Below are positions 41,101 to 51,421 of a stretch of 64,000 bases of DNA, one piece after another (the first letter of the stretch is position 1; every line of letters starts with the position of its first letter). The notes below the pieces were generated by a model, which saw only the letters and a program-made list of their open reading frames with translations, made no database searches and was not told where the DNA came from. A program made the translations under genes and the position numbers. Origin of the DNA: Phytophthora sp. 'mugwort' (taxonomy: Eukaryota > Oomycota > Peronosporomycetes > Peronosporales > Peronosporaceae); assembly GCA_033558025.1 (NCBI GenBank), contig JAUCEF010000008.1, forward strand, positions 3,286,001-3,350,000, given 5' to 3'.

Positions 41101-42916
41101 GGAGTGGCGCATTGAACGTGGAACTCTTCCTGTTCCAGAAGAATAAAACGGGAACGGGTGGACAGACCGCCAGGTGTCTCGGTGTTGATGCTAGTGAAGA
41201 AACGCAACGAGAAGGGTAAGGTCGTGCGGTATAATGCCCGACTCACAATTCGCGGATTTCTCCAGCGACACGGTGTGAACTATTTTGAGCCCTATGCTGG
41301 TGTCGTGCGGATGGTGTCTGCCAGATTTCTCTTCATTGTGGCGATCAATAAAGGCTACAAGTGCCGCCACGTGGACTTCGTGACGGCCTTTCTGAATGGG
41401 CCGGTCGAAGTGGGCGTGGAGATCTTCAAGGAGCAACCGGAGGGCTTCGACGACTGCACCGGTCGTGTTTGTCTCCTATTGAGAAATCTCTATGGACTGA
41501 AGCAGGCCCCGCGCGCTTGGTGGGAGATCCTGCACAAATATTTGGTTCAGATTGGCTTCGTACGGATGTACACAGATGCAGGAGTCTACTGGCGCTGTGT
41601 GAGTGATGTTGAAGTTTTCTCACGGTGTATGTTGATGACCTTCTGGTATTTGGGGCGGACGCGTGTATTGACGTGGTGGTTCGAGAGCTACGATGCGAGT
41701 TCGAGCTCAAGGATCTTGGTGCAGTGCGGCATGTACTCGGCACAGAGATTGTGGTTGTACCAGGAATTCTGTCACCATTCCACAGACCGCGTATGTGAAG
41801 AAACCCATCGAGACATTGGGCTTGCCGATCAATGTCGTCGGGACGCCAGAGGTCCCAGGGCTGGTCACTAAGAAGCCGGAAAAGTCGTACAGTGCGGACA
41901 TGAATCTGAAGAAGATTCCGTACCGGGAACTTGTTGGGTCTCTCCAATATCTTGTGACAGGCATGAGGCCGGACATTGCCGATGCAGTTCGAGTGTTGAA
42001 CAAGTTCAACAGCTGCTACACGCAGCAGCACTTTACAATGGCGAAGCGAATCGTGTGCTATTTGAAAGGTACCCTAAACTACGGGTTGGTGTATCGTGCC
42101 TTAGATGGCGAGCCAGGATTCCAAATGGGGGTATATGCAGACGCTGACTTTGCGAACTGCCCGGACACCAATCGGTCGGTGTCGGCGAATGTTCTGCGGT
42201 TGAACGGCTGTGCGTTTATGATGCAGCAGCAAGTTGCAGACGACAGCAGTCGATGACATGGTGTAGTGTGGAGTTTTTGGCTGCAAGCCAGTGCTCTACG
42301 GAGGTTGTGTGGGCGCACAACTTATGCACTCAGCTTTAGGTCGCGCACAAGCCCACGGTACTATATCAAGACAATTAAAGCACGATTGCGAGTCTCATGA
42401 TGACGGGCAAGAAGTTCAAGATTCGTGGAGTCAAGATTAAGTATCATATCACAAGGTCCGTGATCTCGTCGAGCAGAAGGAGTTCAAGGTGGTGTATTGC
42501 CCTTCAGCCGACATGGTCGCTGATGCTCTAACAAAGGCTCTACCAGGACCAGCGTTTACCAAGCATCGCAAGATGCTCAGCGTTGACGACGTCACTGAAG
42601 TTTGCAGCATGGGCACTAAGCGTCGGCAAGAAGAAGACCCGAGTGTGACGGTGCAGAAGAAGCGCAAGCGCAACTTACCCGTCACGTTCAGGGGGAGTGT
42701 GAGTGGTGAACGCGAACGTGAAAGTTAATCAAGTTGAAGCTAAAAAAAAAAACGAAGAGCGTGGTCTCAGGGACCTGGCACAGAGGATCGACAGTTAGGA
42801 GATCTGTAGCTCTAACTTTCAGAGGGGGTTTTATGCCGTTGGCTTTCCTCCTCAATCCCAGCCTCACTGAGTGGAAAGCACATGTGTCTGAGTTCTGTTG
42901 TTCCCTGCTTGTTACA
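38200..42916 (+). mobile_element. Degenerate Ty1/Copia retrotransposon
   Basis: The plus strand carries gag-pol remnants in Copia order, broken by stops and frameshifts. Gag (38280-38465, GREMWEALVTHKTKRDY) is followed by a CCHC zinc knuckle at 38866-38907 (C-x2-C-x4-H-x4-C). The protease core reads DCGAFGHVC near 39059-39088, with a TAG (39047-39049) just before it and Cys where Ser/Thr is usual. The GAG-pre-integrase segment (WHNRLAHLG) lies near 39450-39600, and the integrase DDE residues near 39720, 39845 and 39950 (YSPEENCLVES). Reverse transcriptase is at 41200-41760 with YVDD near 41622-41633 in a shifted frame. RNase H is at 41900-42640 (VYADADFANCPD; DALTKALPGPAF). This copy cannot code for a full polyprotein. 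Confidence 0.88.
42698..42916 (+). repeat. Putative 3' LTR of the Copia element
   Basis: Right after a polypurine tract (TCAGGGGGAG, 42688-42697), TGTGAGTGG opens and CTTGTTACA closes a 219-bp stretch, giving the usual TG...CA ends. I could not find the matching 5' copy, so the boundaries are provisional. Confidence 0.4.
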
Positions 42917-43538
42917 GACCTCTGTGATTGTTCCAAGTGCTCTGAGCTCCTTCTGGTCGCCCGGGCGGTACGTTCATGACGTTACGCGCCATCTACGCCG
43001 TTGCCGCCCAGCGATAACGCCTGGAAGATATAGGCTTTGTAAAATCTAGTGTTTCGTAATAGTTATTAACGGCAGCCTAATTATCGAGTCCCCCTTTGAA
43101 ATTTTCTCAATGTACATTTGGCTTGGTTTGTAACTTATGTAAAAAAATGACAGTCATCAGGAAGGAACCCGACTTTTATCCCTATCTGGGGCGTATCACA
43201 AGTGGGGATATCACGGGCAGAGGTCTGTCTTGCTTAGCCTAAATGAGTGAAAACATACATGTACAATAAATGTAGCTCATTGAAAACCAAAACGAAACAT
43301 GCACATTTCGTACATTACTCCTAGAGTTATATAGTTCATATCATCCTTTGTGTTGGACTTGTTAGAATGGGCGCCTTTCGTGATATATTCTCCATATCCA
43401 GGTGGCATGGATATTCCCGTTCTCACCTCGAGTCGTGGAGTTGTTACACTAACGTTATCGTCTCTAACTTGACAAACTGATCTTGGAAATGTGGTATATA
43501 CAATAAAATCTACTTCTACCTGCTCTATTGGTATCTGT
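42917..43538. other. Spacer downstream of the Copia remnant
   Basis: It contains GGGGCGTATCACAAGTGGGG (near 43183-43205), resembling the pogo-like end at 31592-31620, and TACATGTA at 43256-43263. No gene recognised. Confidence 0.35.
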
Positions 43539-44585
43539 CTATCGCGACGCCATTCGCGGCTTCGGCGTCATGTAGTCTGGCCCGTATGCCTCCTTCAAGA
43601 AGAAGTGCGGATCGTACACCGTATCAAACGGCAGACCGTTGATTGTCACTTGCGAGAACGGCTCCACCTTATCAGCCGGAAGAAAGCGTCCGTTGCTACC
43701 TACGAGCTCTTGAACGTCCCAAACTCCCTGATTAGTTTTCTTCATCTGGTACAGATCCACGTACGGCACGGAGTATCTCTTCGTCAGTGGCATATTGGGG
43801 TCGTAAAGATGCCCAGCAAGTGGATGTGTTGGCGCGACACACACTCGCCAAATACCCAGGAAAAACATATGATAACCCTTCCGCCAAAGCGCCTCCTCCA
43901 GGGCTTCTCTCGCTTTCAGTCCGCCAACGAATGCGATGTCAGTGTCCTCCGTGAAAGGAATCATCGAGCTGTTCCGGACGGCGCCAAGAAGTGAGCCGAA
44001 CGTGATCAGCGGAGTGTTTCCTGTCGCTTGCAGCTCTTCGTACACCTCCAGCATCAACATGTGCAGCACACTCGCATAACAAATGGACTGAGGTGAATGA
44101 GCATTGAGCAAGTCTGTACGGTCCGCAGCGGTGCAAAACGGCACATCCTTACGCCCAGAGATCGGGAGGCAGTAGTCGTACTTGGCTTGCGCTCGCACTT
44201 GTTCGTGGCAAAGCACCGTGTGATTCGCACGAAACGTTGGTACTATGGGCGGATCCATTTCCTTGAGCTCAAAGTAGAAGCGGTGGCCGGAATGGTACTC
44301 AATCATGCTGGCATTCAGGACTCGTGGGGTGCACACTTTGGTATCATTAAGGACGGAAACTTCTGGTACGCACGAGATGATGTACGTCTCCATGAAGAAA
44401 CCAAACGTCAGTAATCCCATCAGCACCACTACAAACCCTGGGATCACTGTTACTCCCGTCCAAAAGTCTCTGCATCCTATTAAGAAAAAACTATCGACGA
44501 CGCCAACGGGACGAGGTGAGGCGACCTTGACCACTTCGACACCTTCCTCAAGTTCCTTGTCTGTGTTCATCTCGCTGTTCTCCAT
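43539..44585 (-). CDS. LicD/fukutin-like type II membrane protein, array copy C
   Basis: 348 residues starting MENSEMNTDKELEEG, the Met chosen by alignment with copy B; the open frame extends 99 nt farther up. The membrane helix spans about 44-65. The catalytic block is GSLLGAVRNSSMIPFTEDTDIAFV (EDTD near residue 213), and the rest of the family pattern is intact through DPHFFLKEAYGPDYMTPKPR. The cytosolic stretch EEGVEVVKVASPRPVGVV is close to copy B's, suggesting B and C are sister copies now separated by the Copia insertion. Confidence 0.85.
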   Translation of the reverse strand: MENSEMNTDKELEEGVEVVKVASPRPVGVVDSFFLIGCRDFWTGVTVIPGFVVVLMGLLTFGFFMETYIISCVPEVSVLNDTKVCTPRVLNASMIEYHSGHRFYFELKEMDPPIVPTFRANHTVLCHEQVRAQAKYDYCLPISGRKDVPFCTAADRTDLLNAHSPQSICYASVLHMLMLEVYEELQATGNTPLITFGSLLGAVRNSSMIPFTEDTDIAFVGGLKAREALEEALWRKGYHMFFLGIWRVCVAPTHPLAGHLYDPNMPLTKRYSVPYVDLYQMKKTNQGVWDVQELVGSNGRFLPADKVEPFSQVTINGLPFDTVYDPHFFLKEAYGPDYMTPKPRMASR

Positions 44586-45033
44586 CGTGCCTGGCAAAAT
44601 GGATTTTCTCGGATAATTCGTGGCTTGAGCTGCTGGTTGCGAAAGCAAGAATGAAAAGCAGGCGGATGAAAGACTGCGTGACACGTGACAGTGGAAGGGC
44701 TCACTCCAACTCTCTCTTTTTCGCGTTCGCGTTTACGGCAGCGTGTGCCAGGCACTCGCTCTGTTCGAGTCGATCTCGAAGATCCGGATTACCAGGAATA
44801 TCGTAACGCCAGGGGGTGATACCCATTATGGGTCGCATTGCCTACATGTATGGGGATGTTATGGCATAGGGCCATAACGCATCGACAAGTACATGTACAT
44901 GTAAAGGACATGTACTGCTGCTGTGACAGTGCCAACGCCCGTGCCACGGACCGTGGTGCAACCGAAGTAACGTTGTATAGTCTTGGCGGTGGTGCTGTAG
45001 CAAGACTTATACCCTCTTTGAAATTCAACCTTG
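44586..45033. other. Upstream of LicD copy C, three TACATGTA
   Basis: TACATGTA occurs at 44843-44850 and, overlapping, at 44890-44897 and 44896-44903, 260-320 bp before the copy C start. No gene recognised. Confidence 0.35.
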
Positions 45034-45072
45034 TATCCCTGGGAGTACTTAAGTTGAGTACTCCCAGGGATA
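45034..45072. repeat. Perfect 16-bp palindrome
   Basis: TATCCCTGGGAGTACT (45034-45049) and its exact reverse complement (45057-45072) enclose a 7-nt loop (TAAGTTG); weaker pairing continues outward. GTTGAGTACT recurs near 45104-45113. It lies between LicD copy C and the wrecked copy D. It could be a mobile-element end, a hairpin or a protein-binding site. Confidence 0.6.
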
Positions 45073-45264
45073 TAAGGTAACTCAACCACCTTTTCTTAAA
45101 CGATGTTGAGTACTCTTAAAATGCAAGCGAAATGCTTGAGTAGAAATACAGTACTTAAACTTTTGCATTTTGCAAACTATTCCGATTGTGTTCGTAATCG
45201 GAACATTGCATTCCGTGGATATTTCGTCGGGGGCTCGCGTCTGGCGAGTCCAACGACTCGTGTC

Positions 45265-46251
45265 GTGGCTTACGTGTCATGTAGTCCAACCCATAGCCTC
45301 CGTCAAGAAGAAGTGCGGGTCACATACAGTCTCGAACGCGACTCCGTTAATCGTTACGTGCCCAAATGGCCACACTTTCTCATAAGGAATAGTGCATCCA
45401 TTGCTACTTTGGAGCTCCTGCATATCCCAGTCTCCGCTTTCCGTCTGCACCATCTTGTACAAATCCACGTACGGCACAGCGAAACTCTCGGAAATCGGCA
45501 AGCTTAGGTCGTAAAGATGACCTGCCAACGGATGCGTTGGCGCCACGCAGACCCGCCGAATATCCATAATATGGATGTAAATGGATATTTGCCGGGTCTG
45601 CGTGGCGCCAACGCATCCTTTAGCAGGTCACCCTCTGCGATGATCACAGCAGAGAAGGTGAAACTCCCACTGCGGAGGAGGGCTATCACTGTTTTGTAAT
45701 ATAAGTACAGCTCCCAATAGCGATTCAAACGCAAGGAACGACATGTTCCCTGTCGCTTGAAGCTCTTCATACACCTCCATCTATCAGCATGTGCAGCACG
45801 CTGGCATAGCAGATAGACTTGGTAGCTACATTGAGCAGGTCCATCCGGTCTGCTGCCGTGCAGAACGGCGTGTCCTTGCCAGAAATCGGTAAGCAATATG
45901 CGTACTTGGCTTGGACTTGGTTCTTCTTGCTGCAGAGTTTCGAATGCTCCACCGTCATCTGTGGCGGTGCCAGAGCTCCAATGGCACGTAGTCCGGTATA
46001 ATATCGGTGTTCTGAATGATACTCAATGGTAGTCTCATCCAGAACCTTGGGACTGCACGCGTTCCCGTCCGTTGTGGAGACCCGCGACGTGTATTGATGC
46101 GCGTCTCTATGATGACCAGCAGCCCGATCGCCACCAGCACCAAGACTGGCGTCGCCGTCACTCCTGTCGTACAGACCTTCCACTGCACCTTCGCGTGGCG
46201 CGCTTTATCGTCCTTGTCCTCGTCGTCGCCATCCTTGAGCTTCTTGTCCAT
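45265..46251 (-). pseudogene. LicD/fukutin-like array copy D, wrecked
   Basis: This is clearly homologous to its neighbours but broken at least three times. The N terminus (MDKKLKDGDDEDKDD, then a membrane helix VLVLVAIGLLVI) loses frame near 46085. The central block (SEHRYYTGLRAIG, CLPISGKDTPFC, SICYASVLHML) shifts again near 45785. After FESLLGAV (near 45700) the conserved catalytic segment that should hold EDTD is absent and replaced by about 130 nt of unrelated and inverted sequence. The tail resumes with RRVCVAPTHPLAG (45560 downward) and shifts once more near 45285 before MT. With the active site deleted, the locus cannot encode a working enzyme. Confidence 0.88.
45516..45632. repeat. 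Fold-back inverted duplication inside LicD copy D
   Basis: About 52 bp of copy D coding sequence (45516-45567, containing GGATGCGTTGGCGCCACGCA) is repeated in inverse orientation at 45581-45632 around a 13-nt loop, with few mismatches. It lies exactly where the catalytic segment is missing, so the inversion and deletion probably arose together, for example by fold-back repair synthesis. Confidence 0.85.
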
Positions 46252-46505
46252 CTCGCCTCGAATGTGCCTATCCGGTAGACTGCGGTACGCCACACTGCGC
46301 TAGACGACAGCACGAGCCAATACCGGTACCATTCTCTGTTTGTGCAGAATATCCTCCCTCATGACTGACCGATCGTGAGTTCCATCTCATGGATATGGAT
46401 TTTTGCCCGTCCTCGAGTTGCAATAACGTATACTACAGCAGCATTATTCGTTCCTAGATGCTATGGATGAGCTGCTAATAACGCGTGGGCCAATATACCA
46501 GCCAG

Positions 46506-47540
46506 CTACGCGTGCCTTGGCTTTGGAGTGAGGTAATCCTCTCCGTACGCTTCCTTTAAAAAGAACGTGGGGTCGTGGACGGTATCGAACGGCATTCCGT
46601 TGATCGATACCTGCGAGAACGGCTGCACCTTGTTGTGCGGGAGAATGTGGCCGTTGCTACCCTCGAGCTCCTGCATGTCCCAGTCTCCGTTGTCCAGTTG
46701 TCTCATCATGTACAGATCCACGTACGGCACTTCAAAGGTCTTGGAGACAGCCAAGTTCGAGTCGAAGAGATGTCCCGCCAACGGATGCGTCGGCGCCACG
46801 CAGACGCGCCAAATGTCCATGAAGAACATGTGATAGCCCTTCTTCCTCAGCGCGAGCCTCACGGCGTCGGTCGTGACCATCTCGCCCACAAAGCCAATGT
46901 CCACGTCTTCAGTGAACGGGATCATGGATCCGTTCCGCACCGCTCCGAGCAGGGACCCGAATGCTAAGAACGGGATGTTCCCACTCGCCTGTAGCTCCTC
47001 GTACACCTCGACCAGCAGCATGTGCAGCACGCTGGCATAGCAGATCGATTTCGACGTGCGCCCGTTCAGCAGCTCCATCCGGTCCGCAGCCGCGCAGAAC
47101 GGCGTATCCTTTCGGCCGGAAATGGGCAGGCAGTACTCGTACTTGGCCATTTTTCTCTTCTTCTTGTCGCACAGCTTGGTCTGTTTGCCTTGGAAGACCG
47201 GCACGGGCACACTCACGTCCTTCAGCTCGTCGTAGTATCTGTGGCCGGAATGGTAGTCGATGTTGCTGGTGTTTACAATCGTCGGAGTGCACGTGTTTCG
47301 CTCACCGACACTGGACAGCACTGCGGCCGGTACGCGTGCCAAGATGTTCGTCTCCATTATGATGTCGAAGGCCACGAGGCCGACTAGCGCCAGTGCCAGT
47401 ACCGGCAGCACCATGATCCCGGTGCAAAGGTCCTTGTAGCGGCGGTGCGACGTAAGGACTTTCTTCTTGTCAGCTACGTGCACACGGTGCGCCGTCTCGG
47501 GCTCGGGCTCGTCCACCTGGATCTTCCTGTCGTCCCTCAT
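46506..47540 (-). CDS. LicD/fukutin-like type II membrane protein, array copy E
   Basis: 344 residues from MRDDRKIQVDEPEPE; the open frame extends 102 nt upstream without family support. The membrane helix is near 41-62 (GIMVLPVLALALVGLVAF). The catalytic block is GSLLGAVRNGSMIPFTEDVDIGFV, the only member here with EDVD (near residue 212) instead of EDTD. The other blocks match (ISGRKDTPFC, IWRVCVAPTHPLAG, VSINGMPFDTVHDPTFFLKEAYG, ending MT-less LTPKPRHA). By GC-rich codon use it differs slightly from copy F. Confidence 0.85.
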   Translation of the reverse strand: MRDDRKIQVDEPEPETAHRVHVADKKKVLTSHRRYKDLCTGIMVLPVLALALVGLVAFDIIMETNILARVPAAVLSSVGERNTCTPTIVNTSNIDYHSGHRYYDELKDVSVPVPVFQGKQTKLCDKKKRKMAKYEYCLPISGRKDTPFCAAADRMELLNGRTSKSICYASVLHMLLVEVYEELQASGNIPFLAFGSLLGAVRNGSMIPFTEDVDIGFVGEMVTTDAVRLALRKKGYHMFFMDIWRVCVAPTHPLAGHLFDSNLAVSKTFEVPYVDLYMMRQLDNGDWDMQELEGSNGHILPHNKVQPFSQVSINGMPFDTVHDPTFFLKEAYGEDYLTPKPRHA

Positions 47541-50386
47541 TGCCAATTGTGTGTGCCAGACTGACAAAAAGATGAACTGAGGGTTTGTCATCAGGCGGCA
47601 CCGCCTCTGTGCGCACTGCGAAAGAAGGACGCGCATATCCAATCGTGCAAATGGACGACTGTGCGAACGGAAAAATGCGGCGTTGCACGCACACAGACCC
47701 GCTCCGCCTCAAATCATATCGGACGAGTTTGTGTGTGGACGGTTAATTCGACCCGAGCTGGCGGATATCGACGTGGTGTTTGAGTGTCATGTGCTGGAGG
47801 CTCCACAAAATCCAGAGGGTCGAGTGCCATAAGCAGCGATTACACCCAAATCGAGTGCTGGTCGACGTCAACTCCGCGTGATCAGCTGGTGCCCATAGCG
47901 CAAGCAAATCGCAACGCGGCGATCGCCTCGAGTCAGCAATTGGGTCCTGGACAACGTGAGATCCCAGAAAAGTGGGTACCAAAGCGAGGGCTAAAATTTT
48001 GGAAGAGGACACATGGTTGTCCGTGTCGATGCACCAGACATGTGAACCTTCTTGAAGCAGCAACAATCCATGATTATTCGCCGCGATCCCTTCGGAACCG
48101 CAAACAGCAAAGCTGCCAAAGGATGCGAGTCATACCGTATGACACATGTAGGTAGGGGGGGCAGGAATGACCATAACGCGAGGCATTGTGCTTCGGCAAA
48201 AAAAAAACTTTACCTTTTTTTCGGAACGTCAGGCGCGATTCCGGATAACGAATACAGTGCTTTCTCTGTTACGGGCTTACATACCTTAATCAATGGCATC
48301 CTTCATTGTTACATGTTCATGGTGCACCACATGTGTATTGTAGCTAATGTGCTGTAACGTACCGTGCGCCCTTTCAAGCGCGGAAGCGGTGACCAATAGC
48401 CTAAATAAAGTATTTGAAGAGAGAGGACCCTCAACACCTTCATGCGTCGCGCTGGCTAAGACACGTTGGAAATCATCACATCGTCAATTTATTATTGTCG
48501 TCTGCCCCTTGTGCAGCCTTGAGAGTTAGTGTCCGAACGGGACGTTACGAAGTCGTTCGAGCTAAGTAGCATCACCAAACCGGATCGCATCGCGGTTGTC
48601 CACTCCGGTACGAGCTCCCACGTCGACGCCGTCGGACCCGTATACCAAGCGTGTTGTAGCGAGAGCGTAGAGCGGATACATAAGCTTACCTTTCTCGTAG
48701 TACCCCTTGATGGTGGCGGACTTGCTGAACGTGACGAGCATGTAGCACCACTGATGACGGATGATCCCTGCACAGCAAATGAGGCGTGGCGGACAGGTGC
48801 GCCTCGACCGATACAGTGTCCGAATGTGACAGGTATCGGAAAATACCTTAAGCGATGCAAGGAATGGAGGAGGGGAATGACCAGTAGCTGCGTCCTAGAT
48901 GGCGTACAGACATGTTAATAATGAATTGCGAAGTGGGGACAGGTTATCACCGGCCAGCTGGACTACATACGGATAGGAATACGCGATAGTCTACATACTA
49001 GGGTGTAATTTCATACTAGGGTGTAGTTTCACTTGGCGAATAGCACATTCAGCTGAGCATTGGGTACTCGAACCCTTGCCGCGAGGGACGTGCGCGACGT
49101 GTAGCCGACCTGATGCGACGGTAGCTTGCATCTTAATTGCTGTTTCTATAGTCGAAAGAAATTCGAGTTAAGAGCAACATATTTTAGCTTGAGGAATGCT
49201 GTCAGTTAAACATCATCGTCCTTGATTGGCCGATGCTCGCTAGCACCAATTTTATAATGGGTCATTGGATGAGGGTCTGATTTGTCTACCATGCAACAGC
49301 ACGCAGGGTTCAATTCTCCTTAAATATCCGACGTCTGGGCTCCAACTGGCATACTGATGAACATCTATTTATGATAGCAAGAGGTGACGGTTAAATTTTT
49401 AGCCACTAGAAGAAAGTATTCATTCACTCCCGGACGCGTTGAATCCTAACAACTTTCATAAAGCTTTCGCCGTTGGAGAATTATTACTATACTCAGAATC
49501 CTTTAGAAGGATGTGTTCAGGCGTAGTACATGACCAAACGACTGGGTTCTCGCTGAAGTCATTGTTAGGTGGCCACACTTTGCGTTTTCCACGACAGCAA
49601 AGCAGTTTGTACAAGGTTAGTTGGTTGAATTTCGTTTGTGATCCTTGATACTCATTTAAAACGTTTTCTAGATTAAAAAAAAAAAAATCGGTTGTCAAGT
49701 GATTAAGTGGCCGGCTCTGCTCAGATTAGGCTAAGACTGAGTCATGCGACACCGACAAAACTTCAAGGTACTGTCGGCTTCCGAAGTCACCATTATAGGG
49801 GATGGATCAATTTCGTTGGGAATTGGGGTTTCACTTGCAATAAAAGGACTACCAACCCGAGATCAGTGTCCACAGTAAAGTTAAGAACTGTTTTGCTACA
49901 AACGAAAGCAGAGGTGCCAAGCTGTACGATTCAACTATTTCCGCTGCATTTAGTGTTCCGTACCTGGATCTCTACCACAGAATCAAAAACAATGCACCGA
50001 CGAGTGGGAAATTGAAGAGTATGAATAAATCTAACGGTAGCATTTGCCTGGTGCCTGGCGATAAAGTGTGGTCATTCTGCCATCATTAACAGCCAGCAGT
50101 TTGATACAGTGCGCGCCCCGAGCACTTTAAGAATGTACAGTGCTGACGACATGACATCAAAGGCTAGAAAAGATTCCAAGTCGCAAACTCTCAAGTTCTT
50201 CAGGACAATTGAATCGGCCCTGAAGCATGCATTCGTATCAACGGACGATACAGTTTAGAAAGAAACTTAGTTCCTAAATCTTTAGTACGTGTACTTCTTG
50301 TTAGGAATTTCTCTTGTTTCGTCATTAGTGCACACTATCCAGCAGCAATTATGAACCTCTGGAACTTGCCAGCCCGACGAAAAAAT
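47541..50386. other. 2.8-kb spacer, no supported gene
   Basis: It separates LicD copies E and F. A 129-codon plus-strand frame (48529-48915) and an 80-codon minus-strand frame (49456-49695) lack recognisable domains. A tRNA-like box pair is annotated separately. The region is probably decayed mobile DNA. Confidence 0.4.
49258..49317 (+). repeat. tRNA-like box A/box B pair, possible SINE
   Basis: TGGGTCATTGG (49258-49268) resembles a pol III box A, and GGTTCAATTCT (49307-49317) a box B, at slightly long tRNA-like spacing. No paired acceptor stem is present, so a functional tRNA is unlikely. Confidence 0.3.
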
Positions 50387-51421
50387 TTACTCGCGTGGCT
50401 TTGGAGTCATGTAGTCGTTTCCGTACATTTCGGTCAAGAAGTAACTCGGATCGTGTACTGTATCGAATGGCAATCCATTGATCATCACTTGAGAGAATGG
50501 CTCCACCTTTTCGGCCGGTAGTGTGTTGCCATCAAACCCCTCTAAGCTCCAGACCGTTTCGTTCAGCTTCTCCATGGCGTACAAGTCGACATACGGGACA
50601 GCAAAGTTTCTAGTGATTGGTAGACTCTGATCGTATAGTCTGGTGGCAATAGGATGAGTCGGTGCCACACAAACGCGCCAAATGCCGAAAAAGAAGAAGT
50701 GATACCCCTTGGCTACCAAAGCGCGGCCTAGTTCGTCATCACTGACGAGTTGGCCGCTATATGCGATGTCTGTATCCTCAGTGAAGGGGATCATGGACCC
50801 GTTGCGAACTGCACCGAGGAGTGAGCCGAAGACGACAATTGGTTTGTTTCCGAACGCCTGAAGTTCTTCGTACACTTCAACCAGCAGCATGTGCAGCACA
50901 CTAGCGTAGCAGCGAGTGAGGTTTGAATGTTGAGTCAGCACATCCATTCGATCGGCTCCGAAGCAAAACGGAGAGTCCTTGCGTCCTGAGATTGGGAGAC
51001 AATATTCATAGCCGAGGTTGTGTCCTTCGCTGCCGTTGCAGAGCACAGTGTGGTCGCCTCGAAAGACTGGGGGTGGTAGAGGCGTCAAGTCTTTCAAGAT
51101 GCTATAGTAGCGGTGGCCGGAATGATACTCGATGTTGCTCAAATTGACAGTACTTGGACTGCACGTTGACTCTTGGACGCGGTCGTTGCTACCCTTGGTT
51201 TCGTTAACGTCATTGATGGGCTCGCTCGGCTTATTGGGCAAAAGGGAGTGAGAGCTGCCAGATAAAATGTTCATCTCGATCGCGAGATCACACGCTGCGA
51301 CTCCAATTAGGAGCAACGTGATTACTGTGATCACCGAGCTGCCTCGAGAGTTTATTTTCGGTGGCGGTACGAGCTTGGCGGGGTCATCACTGCAGAATGA
51401 TTTGGTGTTTGGCATCGACAA
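50387..51421 (-). CDS. LicD/fukutin-like type II membrane protein, array copy F
   Basis: 344 residues; Met1 or Met3 could be the start. A short cytosolic part (MPNTKSFCSDDPAKLVPPP) leads to a membrane helix at about 29-50. The luminal stem has an extra Asn/Ser/Glu-rich insertion (about 60-88) with possible N-glycosylation sites, absent in other copies. The domain is complete: SGHRYYSILKDL, ISGRKDSPFC, GSLLGAVRNGSMIPF, EDTDIAYS (near residue 214), IWRVCVAPTHPIA, MINGLPFDTVHDPSYFL. Two motifs vary slightly (DSPFC for DTPFC; IATRLYD for LAGxLYD), making F the most diverged intact copy and the one nearest the transposon-rich end. Confidence 0.85.
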   Translation of the reverse strand: MSMPNTKSFCSDDPAKLVPPPKINSRGSSVITVITLLLIGVAACDLAIEMNILSGSSHSLLPNKPSEPINDVNETKGSNDRVQESTCSPSTVNLSNIEYHSGHRYYSILKDLTPLPPPVFRGDHTVLCNGSEGHNLGYEYCLPISGRKDSPFCFGADRMDVLTQHSNLTRCYASVLHMLLVEVYEELQAFGNKPIVVFGSLLGAVRNGSMIPFTEDTDIAYSGQLVSDDELGRALVAKGYHFFFFGIWRVCVAPTHPIATRLYDQSLPITRNFAVPYVDLYAMEKLNETVWSLEGFDGNTLPAEKVEPFSQVMINGLPFDTVHDPSYFLTEMYGNDYMTPKPRE

